A DNA stretch of 64,000 nt from Neovahlkampfia damariscottae. Lineage: Eukaryota; Heterolobosea; Selenaionea; Neovahlkampfiida; Neovahlkampfiidae. Where the stretch lies: contig JABLTG010000013.1 in NCBI GenBank assembly GCA_016618085.1, positions 1 through 64,000 on the forward strand, given 5' to 3'. Below, piece by piece: positions 36,547-47,269 of this stretch; the first letter of the stretch is position 1; each line of letters starts with the position of its first letter. The notes beneath the pieces are model-generated. The model did not search any database, was not told the DNA's origin, and was given only the letters and a program-made list of their open reading frames with translations. A program made the translations under genes and the position numbers.

Positions 36547-37049
36547 TTATTGAATTAATTCTGGATTCATTGAATGATCATTTGAAATACTTGAAACTTC
36601 TTTACATTTTTTGGATTTGAAAGTTTCCAAATCTTTTTCAAATTGTTCTCTTTCTATTTGATTTTTCACATTTTCTAAATAAGATACATCTCTTGCTTCA
36701 TGATTCCAAAAAGTATCCAAATCTGAAGCACCAAGATCTTCAATCTCCTCTGTGATTGAAGTTTTAACGAAATTTACAATTGGGTCAACTTTTTCTTGAA
36801 TTTTATTTCCTGCATTACAAAAGGTATCTGAGATTTTTCCTGTGTTTCTTTGATCAAGAATTCTGCTTTGATTATCATTGTTTCATTTTCAAACCGTTTA
36901 TCGACAACTTCTCTTGATTGATGATACATCAAGGGATCTTCTTTATGATCCATTTGACATCAGTTTCATAAGATACTCTGATTTCAATTTCCTTTTTTCG
37001 AGTACGTATTGTTCTTGAATTGTTCATCAGTTTGTTCCGTTGTACTCAT
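36547..37049 (-). CDS. Coiled-coil protein, N-terminus unresolved
   Basis: A minus-strand gene ending ...HSMNPELIQ at 36547. The C-terminal exon encodes VDPIVNFVKTSITEEIEDLG, SDLDTFWNHEARDVSYLENV and IEREQFEKDLETFKSKKCKE. A 29 bp intron (GTTTGAAA...CAAAG) joins it to MDHKEDPLMYHQSREVVDKR upstream. A further ATG at 37049 (MSTTEQTDEQFK) is in the same frame but separated by stops I could not remove with a plausible intron. The start may therefore be 36962 or 37049, or the 5' end may be decayed. No family recognised. Confidence 0.45.
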
Positions 37050-37177
37050 TTTGTTGTTGCAATCAAATGGAATGTTCTTCTTTTATAGATGGTACTCGGT
37101 TGTCCAACCAATAAAAAAAACACCCAAAACAAATCAATTGGACGAATAGCCGATTTGGGAGAAAGCAAAAAATATAT

Positions 37178-37261
37178 CTCCGGAGCAGGAATCGAACCAG
37201 CGACAATTCGATGTCTATGAAACACTACAGTCGAATGCTCTACCAACTGAGCTATCCAGAG
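37178..37261 (-). tRNA. tRNA-Tyr (GTA) with 12-nt intron
   Basis: Folding the minus strand gives acceptor CTCTGGA/TCCGGAG, D-arm GCTC..GAGC with AGTTGGTAGA, anticodon stem TTCGA/TCGAA and T-arm with TTCGATT. The anticodon loop holds CTGTAG then a 12-nt insert, the usual place (after position 37) for the intron of eukaryotic tRNA-Tyr. Length 84 = 72 + 12. The T-stem has one T-T mismatch (GCTGG/CCTGC). A T6 run follows the 3' end, a Pol III terminator. The internal A and B boxes are visible. Confidence 0.93.
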
Positions 37262-37699
37262 CTACTTGTTTTATAGATGAAATTCAAGAATAATCTTTAT
37301 ATAGTTGTTGCTAGTATTATTCATGCATCTTCACCAATTATATATTTCTCAAGATTGTGGAATCAAATTATGACAAAAAATATATAAACTCACAATATGA
37401 ACGTTAGTTGGGGATATAAATCTCTCTGCAATTGTTTTGTTTTTGTCCTCACAAATTTTTGAAAATTTTTAGAGTCTTGAGGATTTCTTGAGGAGAGGGT
37501 TCAATAGTTGAAAAACTTGGATTAAAATCATCCAAAACATTTCTTTTCTTGTTTTAATTCCTTTGACTTCCTTTTTGTCGTTTTCAAGAATTGTGAAGGA
37601 GTTGCCACTTGAATTTTAGTAATTTATGTGTTTACAATCAATAAGTTATCCAACAAGGAGTTGCTGACAATAAAAACAATTTGTTTGATCAAAGAAAAT
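37262..37699. other. Non-coding stretch upstream of tRNA-Tyr
   Basis: About 440 bp with no ORF and no clear RNA gene. It contains a tctcaagattgtgg...cttgaggatttcttgagg region and two copies of AAGGAGTTGC about 65 bp apart (37591 and 37655). It separates the tRNA from the decayed elements that begin at 37.7 kb. I see no obvious long repeat end here. Confidence 0.5.
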
Positions 37700-38211
37700 T
37701 TATTTAACTTTACAATCATAATTACTTTCTATATATTTCATCAATTTAATTCTTGGAGATACATCCTTAACAAACTTTTCAAAATCATTTTTGGTAAGAT
37801 ATTGCAAATCATCTAATTCAAGATTAGCGGCTTCAAATTTTTGTGCAAATGCATCATTAATTTCCAATTCAGAAAGGAATTTTTTCCAACTAAATTTTTC
37901 TTCTTTTTCTATCTTTGATTGATTTTCATGAAGCATTTGTCTGTATTTATCATTTAATTTGAATTTATAACTTGGAAATTGTTGTTTACCAAGAAGATTT
38001 ATTATAACTATAATTTCAAAATCACCTCTTCATTGAGTTTATGCCATTCACTAGTGAACAAGTTGTTTTTGGCATATAATCTAATTCTCCAAATGATATT
38101 TTTTGTGGTTGTAAAAAGAAATATGCTGTCTTCCTCAATTTTTACATTCCAAGGAGTACCATAAAATGTTACTCTCTGAAATAGATAGTTTACTTTAGGT
38201 CGTGTAATCAC
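37700..38211 (-). pseudogene. SAM-like domain gene fragment, apparently broken
   Basis: The 3' part encodes FSWKKFLSELEINDAFAQKF, LDDLQYLTKNDFEKFVKDV and IKLMKYIESN, spacing like a SAM (sterile alpha motif) domain of about 60 residues. The 5' part (MITRPKVNYLFQRVTFYGTP, WRIRLYAKNNLFTSEWHKLN) is in another frame, so the gene is interrupted or has an intron I cannot place. It lies between tRNA-Tyr and a retroelement fossil and could belong to either host or element. Low confidence on both unity and function. Confidence 0.4.
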
Positions 38212-38258
38212 TAAATATGAATATTTGAATAGACTAATTCAGATGTGTTTATCTCTGT

Positions 38259-41200
38259 TTAATACAACTTTGTTCCGCATTGTAACATTCCCCAATTTGT
38301 TAAATTAAAGCAACTATTGTTGTCCTTCCAAAGAGGAAGAAGAGTTATTTGACTATTTCTTCTTTTCTTGATTTTTGTTTTCCATTGACTTTTTTCTTTT
38401 GGATCTTTTTCATCATTTGAATCTTGATCTTGATCTAAAAGTGTTTCTTCTTCATGTTTAGAATCTTGATTTTTGATTGGCTCATTTTTGAATATTTCTT
38501 CTTCATCATCTGTATCATGTTGATCTTGGTAATTTTGTTCTTTTTGAAAAGTTGTAATAGTTTTAGTACTTGGAACAGTAAAAACATAATCTGTTTTTAC
38601 AAAACGTGTGAAGTTGTCAGCATCTTCTATTTCAATTGTGTTTGAAGGTTTGTCAATTGATTTAATTTTAAAAGGTCCTAAATAGTGCTTTTGAAATTTG
38701 TTTGCAAAAATATCTTTAACCATAACAGTATCATTTTCTTTTAATTTTGTATTAAAATATTTTCTGGCAAGTTGGTTTTTGTTTTTGGTTCTATTATCAA
38801 TTTTCATTTCTACTAAAGCTGGAATGATGGGTTGACGGATTAATTTGTTTCTTGCAAGTATAATTTTATATTATTCTTCTAATTCACTTTTAGAAAGTTT
38901 ATCTACTGATTTCACTTCTTTGTTTTGATTATAAAAGTTGAAATTTTTTTTTGATGTTGAAAGGAGTTGAGTTAAATTCACTTGAACTGCTGTTGTTTAA
39001 ATCAATCATAATTAAAGTAAGTATATCTGGAGTCATGTGCATACGGTACTGGAATGACCTCATCGATGTCCCAAATTTGTTATAATGAGTCAATAATGGT
39101 GTTGATAAATTCTCCTCCATTATTAGATGTTAAACAAGTTGGAACACCTTCCAGGGCCATAATCCAAAGTAAGGATGTTGTTACTTCTAACGTATCTTTG
39201 TTTTTTAAATGGATTAAAATGCAAAAGCGAGTAAAGTCATCTAAAATATTGAGTACATATTGGTAACCTGAATATGAAGTTGGCATTGACATGATATCTA
39301 AGTGTCATAATGAATTTGGAAATAGTTCATTTGGGTCTTTAAAGGTAAAGAAAAACGATGATTTTCTAATGTTATTTGAGCAGCAAATGTCACAATCTTT
39401 TAAGTATTCTTGACAGCGATTTTTCATGTTTGGGAATTTGGCGTTGTAAACATATTTGAGCATTGATAACATTGTATTAACTCCACCATGGGTAAGTATT
39501 TTCTTTTTTAGATACTGGAATTACATTGATGATGTTGTAATTCGTGAAAATTTCTTGGATCCATTGGGTAAGTATTCTGTTATTCTTATTTCTATTAATA
39601 TTATTTTCTAGGAGAACAATAGTTTTAGCATCTAATACAAGGTTAAATGATCTTCCATGAAAGTAAAAATCATATTTTTTTAAAGCATTTTTAGCAGAGA
39701 AGAGTTCTTTTTTAAAGATTGGTCAGTTTAGTTGAGTTGAAGAGAATTTGAATAATGTGTAAGCAATGGTAATGATTGAACCATCATCTAATCTTTGTGT
39801 AAGTACTGCTCCACCTGTTGATTCTGATGCATCTGAATGAATGGTAAATACTTTGCTCCAATCTGGAAAGGTAAGTTCTAATTTCTTTTCAATTTTTTCA
39901 CAGATTTTGATATAACTACTTTCCATCTTGTGATTCCATTTGAACTTTCTGAATTTAGCAGCATCATGAATGGTAAAAGATCTTCAACTAAATGAGGTAA
40001 AGAGTTTCCAAAGTATTGAGTTAATCCTATTAGGGCCTGTAACTTTGTAAGTGATGTTGGTGTTGTCCATTGTCTCATTCCAGAGATTTTATTTGTGTCA
40101 ATGAGTAATTTTAATCTTCCATCTTGGTAAACGATCATGGTTCCAAGAATGATTGATGATGTTGCATAAAAGCTAATTTTTGATTCTGATAGTTTGATTT
40201 TATTTTTGTTACAAACTTCAAGTAAAGCAATTCCTTTTTTTAATGCATCTTCATTGCTTGAAATTAAAAAATGATATCATTCATGTAGTTAATCATTTTG
40301 CATGTTTGGATTTTGACTTAAAATGGTATTGAGGTTTGTTTGATAATGCATTGGCATTCCACTGATTCCGTACACAGATCTTCCATCTGAAACTTCTATT
40401 TCCTATTGAAACGTCAAAATATTTTCTATTTTCTTCTGATAAAGCTGTGAGGTAAAAAGCATCTTTGCAATCCATTTTTCCAAATGCAATGGATTGATCA
40501 TCATCTATGAATAATAGTGTTAAAGTAATTGAAGGAAATTCTGTTCCTTGATTAAATAAAATTTTTGATAAATGTGAGTAGTCAATTGCTAAAATTGTCT
40601 TTCCTTTTGAATTTGTTGTCACAACGAAACTTGAGTTGAATTTGATTTCATCTGTGTCATCTTCTTGGAGAATATCTCTCAATACTCCTGCTTCAATGTA
40701 TTTGTGACAGAACTTTTCAATTTGTTCCATATCGAATCTTGGTTTCTTGTAGTTTTTGATGTAATGCTTGCTGAGTTCTTCTTTTGGAATTCCTGGTTTC
40801 AATGATACTGAATATGGTCTAAATTTACTGATAGTACCAATTTGAAAGCTTCTATTTTCTTTTAAGAGTTTCTGAATTTTTAGATTTTCACGAATTTTTT
40901 TATCTGATTCAAGTTGTTCTAATTGGTTAATTTCTTCTTTTTCGTCTTGTTCTGTTTCGAGGTACTTTTCAAGATTAACGTTAAAACCTCTTTAATATGT
41001 AGGTGATTTCTTTGATTTGAATAAATCTCTTAGGATTTTTGATTCTTGAAAATTTTCGTTGGAATGAACATCAACAGTTTTATCAAGAATTGATTTGTTT
41101 GATTTGAAGTGGTTTCTAAGTGTTTTTCCATCTTAATTTTGGCTTGAGCAAGTTTGATCATTGCTTTTTCTAAATCTGTTTTTGTAAGTTGATAACCAAT

Positions 41201-41459
41201 TCTTCTTGTTTAAGTATTGGACTGATGTTTGGTTCTGGTAAGAATTTTGATTGTTGCAAGTGTTTCGTAGCAGCTTCTGTTTTGGTTCCTAAGTAGTCCA
41301 TTCTTAAAACTACAAGCGTTTGTTTAATTGCAAGAATCACAGCAATATCTTGGTCTTTAAAATTTAAAACTTTGAGTTGTTTGACAAGACCTTTAGCTGG
41401 ATGATCATAGATTTCTCTAAATTTCTCTGGATTGACAAGTTGAGATTTAAAAGAAGGAA
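38259..41459 (-). mobile_element. Broken Ty3/gypsy-type retroelement fossil A
   Basis: Minus-strand remnants in the order gag-like/linker (about 41450-40850), reverse transcriptase (about 40800-40150, e.g. KMDCKDAFYL-type block), RNase H (about 40140-39720, FTIHSDASESTGGAVLTQRL), integrase core (about 39300-39050, YQYVLNILDDFTRF) and a charged C-terminal tail (38807-38259, YLGPFKIKSI). The order RT-RNase H-integrase is that of Ty3/gypsy (Metaviridae) elements. The frames are broken in several places (of the order of half a dozen), so it is an old, inactive copy. No LTR recognised at either end. Confidence 0.8.
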
Positions 41460-44388
41460 TTGGAGGTAGAAATTCAGGGGAACAGAAAAATAGAAGACTT
41501 TGAGACTATATTACAATGTCAGAAGTTACCATTCCCAAAGAAACTTTACCAAACAGGCATCAAGGTGAAACAGTATCCCATTCCTCACAGTTATCTTAAA
41601 TTTCTAAAAGAAAATACATTGGAGAAATTAAAAAAGGGTCAAGAGCAACAAGCAGCCAACAATTCAAGGATCAAGGGTCAATCTTCTCAACTTGTCTGGA
41701 TTACATCAAAAACAAATGGAAAATGAACAAGAGTTGATGATTTGAGAGTGTTAAATTCTTATATTCCACACCTTTCAAATATCCTTCCAAAGATCCATGA
41801 TTTATTCTCCAATCTAGGAAGCATTAAAAAGAAAAGATAATTGGCAAAGATTGACTTAAAGGATGAATTTCATAACCCTCTTGTTCATGAAAAAGACAGA
41901 GCTTTATTGGGTTTCGTCATTGATAATACCAGGTATGAATTCAAGAGTTTACCTCAAGGACTTAAATTAAGTTCAACTCTCTTTCATGGTGCAATTGACA
42001 ACATATTTACTGAAGAACAAAAAGGATTTACACTTCGTTATGTTGATGATTTATTGGTCACAAGCGACACAGTATATAGATGGTTTGGTCAAAAATGTGA
42101 CTCACAAAGAATCAGGTACCAATCAATGTTGAGAAGTTAGAGATCAATGTAACTAAACTCAATTTCTTGGGTCATGAAATAACATTTTCGAAAGATGGTG
42201 TGGATATTAAACCTGACTCAGCGAAATTAATTCATTTAGAGACAATGGAAAAACTACAAACATTGCAACATGTTCAAAGAGTCTATGGAAGCTTGAATTA
42301 TTTAAGGAATTATGTTTATAGATTCAGTGAAATGACTCATCCAATTACACAACTTATGAAGGGTGTAAAAGGAAAGAAAACGGGGATAACGTGGACAAAA
42401 GAATACCAAAAGGCTGTTGAAAATGTGTTGAGAGTACTCAAGTTGAATTGAGAACTTTAAGTCATGATATTCGGTGAAATGATCCAGAAAATGTTCATCT
42501 GACCATCGATACTGATGCATCTCAAATCCGAATTGGAGGATTTCTCTCATTTCATTTGAAGAATGATCCTGATAATGAAAAGATAGTTGCTTTCAATTCA
42601 CGCACTCTTAAAGGATCAGAATTAAATTACTCAGTAAGCTTGAAATAATGAGCATTGTATTCAACTTGGTCATTTACAAGCACTTTTTACTTGGAGGTCC
42701 AAATTTTACACTAAGGACTGATTCAAAGATTTGTGTTGATTTGTTGAAGAACTTGGAAAAGAAAAAGAACTTCCATCTCAATGGATGGATTTGATGTAGA
42801 ACATGTGCCAGGCAGTCAAAATAAACTTGCCGATGCACTCAGTCGGAAAATACTAGGGTACAACATGGTTGAAGATTCAATTACTACGAAAATCAGGCGC
42901 TTGAAGAAAAGGAGAAAGAACATGAAAGAATTCATCAAAACAAAACATGATGAGCAACATTATGGAGTGAATCAGACGTTCTAGTTCATTAGACATGTTC
43001 TCAACTGCAACGTGAGTTATGCTGCTGTGAGGCAGGTTGTACTTTCTTGTGATCGTTGCAGACCCTCAACAAAATCTCCATATACTTTAAGACAACCATT
43101 CAAATCATTTGTTGCGGAATATCCTATGCAGAAGTTAGTTGGTAATATTTTATACATGAATGAGAATGATGATGAAAAAGCAATTGTTTGCATCATTGAT
43201 ATGTTCACCAAATACTGTTGGTTATGAGTTTTACTGCTGCTGACACTGCAAATATTTTATTATCAATTTTTGCAAACCGTGGAGTTCCTCAAGAGAGGAT
43301 GAAATTTCCTGAATAGACTCAATGCTGAGCTTCAGGAAAAAATAATGTTAAATTTAGCATGAACATCAGGATTCTTCCAAGTATTGGAATTAGTCCTTTT
43401 GAGTTGATGTATGGTCGATCAGCATTCAATCGCAGATCAATGGAGAAAAATGGATCAATGAAGATGACTAGAAAGATCATCACGAAAAATTGGAGATATA
43501 TCAATCATTTCATTTTTCCAGTTACTAGAGACAGTTTAAAAACCAAATCTTCTTAGAAGAAGAAATGGTTTTCAAATTTGAGTTCCGGAGATATTGTGAT
43601 GGTTGAAAATACAAAAGCAACTAGCAAATGTCAAGAAGATATTTAGGACCTCTAAAAGTTAATTCAATCGAACATAACAAAGTTACTTTTGAGGATAAAA
43701 ATGAAGAGATCATTGGTGATTATCTTGAAGAAAGTTCTTCTCTCAAAAGGTGATTCTATCGTTCACAAGATTGAATTTGAGAATCAAAGATTGGATGAAG
43801 CTGCAAAATCTGCTACACAAACGGACATCCAAGTCTAACTTGAACTCCAAAAAAGTAAAAAAGTGGAGAGTAGGGTTCGGAAGCAAGTCAAGAAGACATT
43901 GAATAGATATGAACGCAGCATTCAATCTTTGATTGATTCTGGAGAAAGAAGAACAAAGAAACAATCTCAACAATGATTTTATTTTTACGTATTGTTTCTT
44001 TTGGTTTTATACCCTTGCTGATGGCAAATACAGTTGAATTGAATTGAGGAGAAATAACTCAAGCAACTCAAACACAGTCAGATAAAAGATTTTTCACAAG
44101 TGATTTCTTTCTCGTGTTTTTTTTTAAAATAAAGTACAGGCGTATCATTGTAGTCCTATAATGGATGTTACCATCCATGGGGGCAATGTAGAAATGAGTA
44201 TAAACTCATTGTTAATGACTATCAATTCTTGCTGCAATACTTGGACATAAGTATCTGTCAGTAGGCCAATCAGAGAGACTTATAGTTTCTAATAACTTTA
44301 GAACTTTGTGCGGCGAATAAACTCTTGTTTTTCACCGTCACCACTTATTCTGATTTATTCACACGCTCGTACTTGCTACACCGCTACA
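41460..44388 (+). mobile_element. Broken Ty3/gypsy-type retroelement fossil B with 3' LTR
   Basis: Plus-strand remnants: reverse transcriptase (41841-42140, FKSLPQGLKLS and LRYVDDLLVTSD), RT thumb/connection to 42450, RNase H (about 42480-42830, HVPGSQNKLADALSRK), integrase zinc-binding and core (about 42860-43560, VLSCDRCRPST, IDMFTKYCWL), a tail (YLGPLKVNSI), then the LTR. It lies head to head with fossil A, starting where A ends, and its 5' part (gag, 5' LTR) is missing. Frames are broken in many places (roughly eight or more). Diverged from A but of the same broad family. Confidence 0.8.
44149..44380 (+). repeat. Probable 3' LTR of retroelement fossil B
   Basis: A 232 bp segment starts TGTAG and ends CTACA, a perfect 5 bp inverted terminal pair as in LTRs. 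It begins shortly after the last element-like coding remnant, contains an internal hairpin (atggatgttaccatccat) and a possible promoter/polyA region (gcgaataaactcttg). A second CTACA eight bases on (44388) is an alternative end. Part of it (ccatgggggcaatgtag) resembles sequence at about 48403-48425. No 5' partner found in the window. Confidence 0.6.
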
Positions 44389-44392
44389 GAGA

Positions 44393-46141
44393 AATTAATA
44401 TAACAGAAAAATTAAAAAAGCTGGAAGATTCAGCGATGTATTGTTTCAAAAATCAAAAATATGAACATGCTGTAAAATATTGTCAAGAAGCAATAAAATT
44501 AAATCCAAAAGAATCAAAATTGTACATCACCTTAGGAATTTGTTTGAACAACCTTTATAAATTTGAAGACGGTTGGAAAATTCTTCAAGAGGCTTTGACA
44601 ATAGAAAAATCATCTGAAGTAACAAAAAAAAAGAAAATTTTACAACCCAGGGTTTTTATTATTCATTTCAAGCTTGTGTTGCGATTGGAAATTTGAAGGA
44701 AGCAGAAAAACAATTAAAAAATGCACAAGAAATTGAAAATGATGAAAAAATAAAAAATGAATTTAAGAAATTGGAAAAAATCAAGAAATACTGGAAGATT
44801 TTTAGTGATTATTTGAATATTGATTCAAATTTAAATGCACTTGATAATATCAATTTGATTTTGGAATTAGTTCCTCATTCAATTTTTTTTGAATTGAAAA
44901 AAGTTGAAACATTAATCAACTTGAAGGAATTTGATAATACAATTTCAATATTGGACGTTATATTAATGAAACAACCGAAAAATTCCAATGCTTTATTTTT
45001 GAAAGCTCAAAGTTTGTATTTGAATGGAAGTGTTCAAAAAACTATTAAAACTTTGGGAGAAATTGAACAACTTGATTCAAAAATGAATCAATTTAAAGAG
45101 AGTCTTGAAAAAATAGAATCATTTGAAAACGAAGCAATTAACTTATTCGATCAAAAGGATTTTAAAAAATCATTGGATAAATATTCGGATATTATTGAGA
45201 TACTAGTTCCTAAAGCTGATATCATGAATTCAAAAATATATTTTCAACGCTCTTGTGTTTTTGAATCACTGGGAAATTATAAATCAGCATTAGCAGATTT
45301 GGCAGTTAGTATCAAATTAAACCCAAAATTCAAGAAATCTTTCATTCAAAAATCAAGAATTTATGAAAATCAAGGCGAATATGAGAGTGCCATACTTGCA
45401 TTAGAGAGTTATGGTGGAAATAATGATGTGGAGATCTCTGACAAAATGGATCATTTGAGAGATCTATTGAAAGCTGATTTCAAAAATTACTTCACTATTT
45501 TGAATGTTGAACAGAATGCAACAAATGAAGAAATTTCTAAATCCAGAAGATTTTTGAGAATGAAAAATCATCCTGATATGTTTGTTGATCCAACAGAGAA
45601 AGAAGAAGCAGATATCAAGTTTAGATTGATTGAAGAAGCTTTTGAAATTTTAAGTGATCAGAAAACTAGAAAACAATTTGAAATAGATCTTGAAGAACAT
45701 TTGAAAAAAGAAAAATACAAACATATTCAATCAATTGAAGGAAAACCAAATTCTCAAAATGTTGAAAAAGTTGTTACTGATAAATTGAATTCATATCCAG
45801 GATTCAACAAAGAAAGAAATTTTTCGTTTCTAAATAATCCATTAAAATTCAGAGAACCAGTGGAATTTGAATCTTTCAATTATGATGATTTGAACAATGA
45901 ATTCGGATGTAGTGCAACTCTTGAAACTAATCCACCAAATTTTGAATGCATTGTGGAAGAAACAAAAGGAAAGCAAACTGGAAAAATATGCATTTCAAAT
46001 TATCAATCAATTACGAGAATGGATTATTATTCAAAATATTCTTTTGAAGAATTGGCATTTAGTTACTTCACTGAAGAATTGTTAAGTGAAGAATTTCAGA
46101 AATTGGCTCATTCTGAAGATTTTGAATCCCACAAGAATTAA
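44393..46141 (+). CDS. TPR-DnaJ co-chaperone (DNAJC3/DNAJC7-like), 5' end abutting an LTR
   Basis: Two exons around a 32 bp intron (44619-44650) give TPR repeats (EKLKKLEDSAMYCFKNQKYE, AVKYCQEAIKLNPKESKLYI, GFYYSFQACVAIGNLKEAEK, SALADLAVSIKLNPKFKKS) and then a J domain: YFTILNVEQNATNEEISKSR, MKNHPDMF with intact HPD, and RLIEEAFEILSDQKTRKQFE. The TPR sequence starts upstream of the first in-frame ATG (44436) right up to the LTR end, so the original first exon is either lost or lies beyond the element via an intron. TPR-J proteins pass clients between Hsp70 and Hsp90. The 3' part of about 150 residues is unfamiliar. Confidence 0.8.
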
Positions 46142-46188
46142 AGTTTCAGCTTTATTTGAATGATCTCATGATGTAAGGTTATATTATC

Positions 46189-46307
46189 GCTTACGGCCAT
46201 ACTTAGGAGAATACACCGCATCCCGTCCGATTTGCGAAGTTAAGCTCCTACAGGCTCTCCTAGTACTAGGGTGGGAGACCACCTGGGAACCGGGAGTGTT
46301 GTAAGCT
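46189..46307 (+). rRNA. 5S ribosomal RNA
   Basis: 119 nt from gcttacggcc to gtaagct. The ends pair (GCTTAC/GTAAGC); internal control region landmarks are present: cgatttgcgaagttaagc (A box/loop), gggtgggagaccacctgggaa (IE/C box). A T-run directly follows (Pol III terminator). Sequence and spacing are typical for eukaryotic 5S. A damaged second copy lies 5.3 kb downstream. Confidence 0.96.
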
Positions 46308-46500
46308 TTTTTTTGAAATTGAAAGATCCAACAAGCTTCTTTAGAATTGTCAAATGGCAATCATGATTGTGTAATCTTTCAATTTTTGACCTTTTTAGGA
46401 ATATTCTTAGTGATGGGTCACCAAAAGAAGGAATTCAAAACATAGGATTCATGATGTTGATAATATACCAACTGTTGTAGATTTGTTCAGACATTCCTTA
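46308..46500. other. Non-coding sequence with 12-bp inverted repeat after 5S
   Basis: Just 3' of the 5S terminator, AAATTGAAAGAT (about 46315-46327) and ATCTTTCAATTT (about 46373-46384) form a perfect 12 bp inverted repeat with a ~47 nt spacer. No ORF. It could be a small hairpin RNA, a MITE remnant or chance. Confidence 0.35.
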
Positions 46501-46504
46501 TGGA

Positions 46505-46690
46505 ATTTGTTTTTTTTGTACTTTCAAATTTTCAACCTTAATTTTTCATTTTTATCGGTGATTCGTATTAAAAGTTAGTTAACAGCAGATTGTTCAAGAA
46601 GGCTTTCTAGAGATCTTCCTTCTGCTCAATTAAAGAATTAAAAGAAACATCTTAGCTCTCCAATTTACCTTCTTTTTTTGTATTCTGGAA
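46505..46690 (+). repeat. Diverged direct repeat, copy 1
   Basis: About 180 bp that recurs near 48530-48705 in the same orientation. Shared blocks: ttcaaccttaatttttcat, gttcaagaaggctttct..agatcttccttct, and tagctct.caat..accttctttttttg. The central AGAAGG...CCTTCT is an imperfect palindrome. Together the two copies bracket the AAA-ATPase/nuclease pseudogene. Confidence 0.55.
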
Positions 46691-46921
46691 TAAGTTTCAA
46701 GATCCAACAATTCACAACATTTTGGAATTCTTGATTATTACTTAATCCCTTCTTTTTGAAATAATTTTCATTGGTGTATTTTCCAGATGAAGTTTGAAGC
46801 AGCAAAAGCTTGGAAATGGTCAGAAATTAATAATTGTCCTGGTAGGATCATTTTAGAAACATTCGAAGAAAAATGAAAAAAGTTCCAACTAAATTGTAAA
46901 GATGACGTCATTTTATGATGA

Positions 46922-47260
46922 ATGAAGATAAAAGATCAAAAGGAAATTGTTTTAAAGCAGAAATGTTCAGAGTTCAAAAAAAAGATGGAGGAGAAATTTA
47001 AAATTACATTTGAAGATGATATCGATGATTTACCAACTAGTGTAGATATGTCAGTTATTTTTTCATTGAAACTTCAGAGTTCAAGATATTTAACAGAAGT
47101 ATTATTTTTATTAGGTGACATTTTACAACGAAGTCAAAATTTGATCAATGAATTTCAGATAGAATTGCTAAAGAAAATCCAAAACAACAAAAAATCATTC
47201 AACAAGGAAAAAAATCAAAGAAGAAAAAAGAGTTTCATTTTCAAAATATTTTTCAATTAA
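46922..47260 (+). pseudogene. ORF of 112 aa, unrecognised, in decayed region
   Basis: ATG at 46922; product MKIKDQKEIVLKQKCSEFKK... with TSVDMSVIFSLKLQSSRYLT in the middle and a basic end. A short open frame just upstream (MKFEAAKAWKWSEI, about 46788-46875) ends in a stop and could be an earlier part of the same gene. It lies between the direct repeats. No CCAAT-type motif precedes it. Probably a remnant. Confidence 0.3.
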
Positions 47261-47269
47261 GCTAATTTT

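Noticed and set aside
37046-37246. 66-aa minus-strand ORF over tRNA-Tyr
   Set aside because: It covers the tRNA gene itself; the tRNA fold is decisive.
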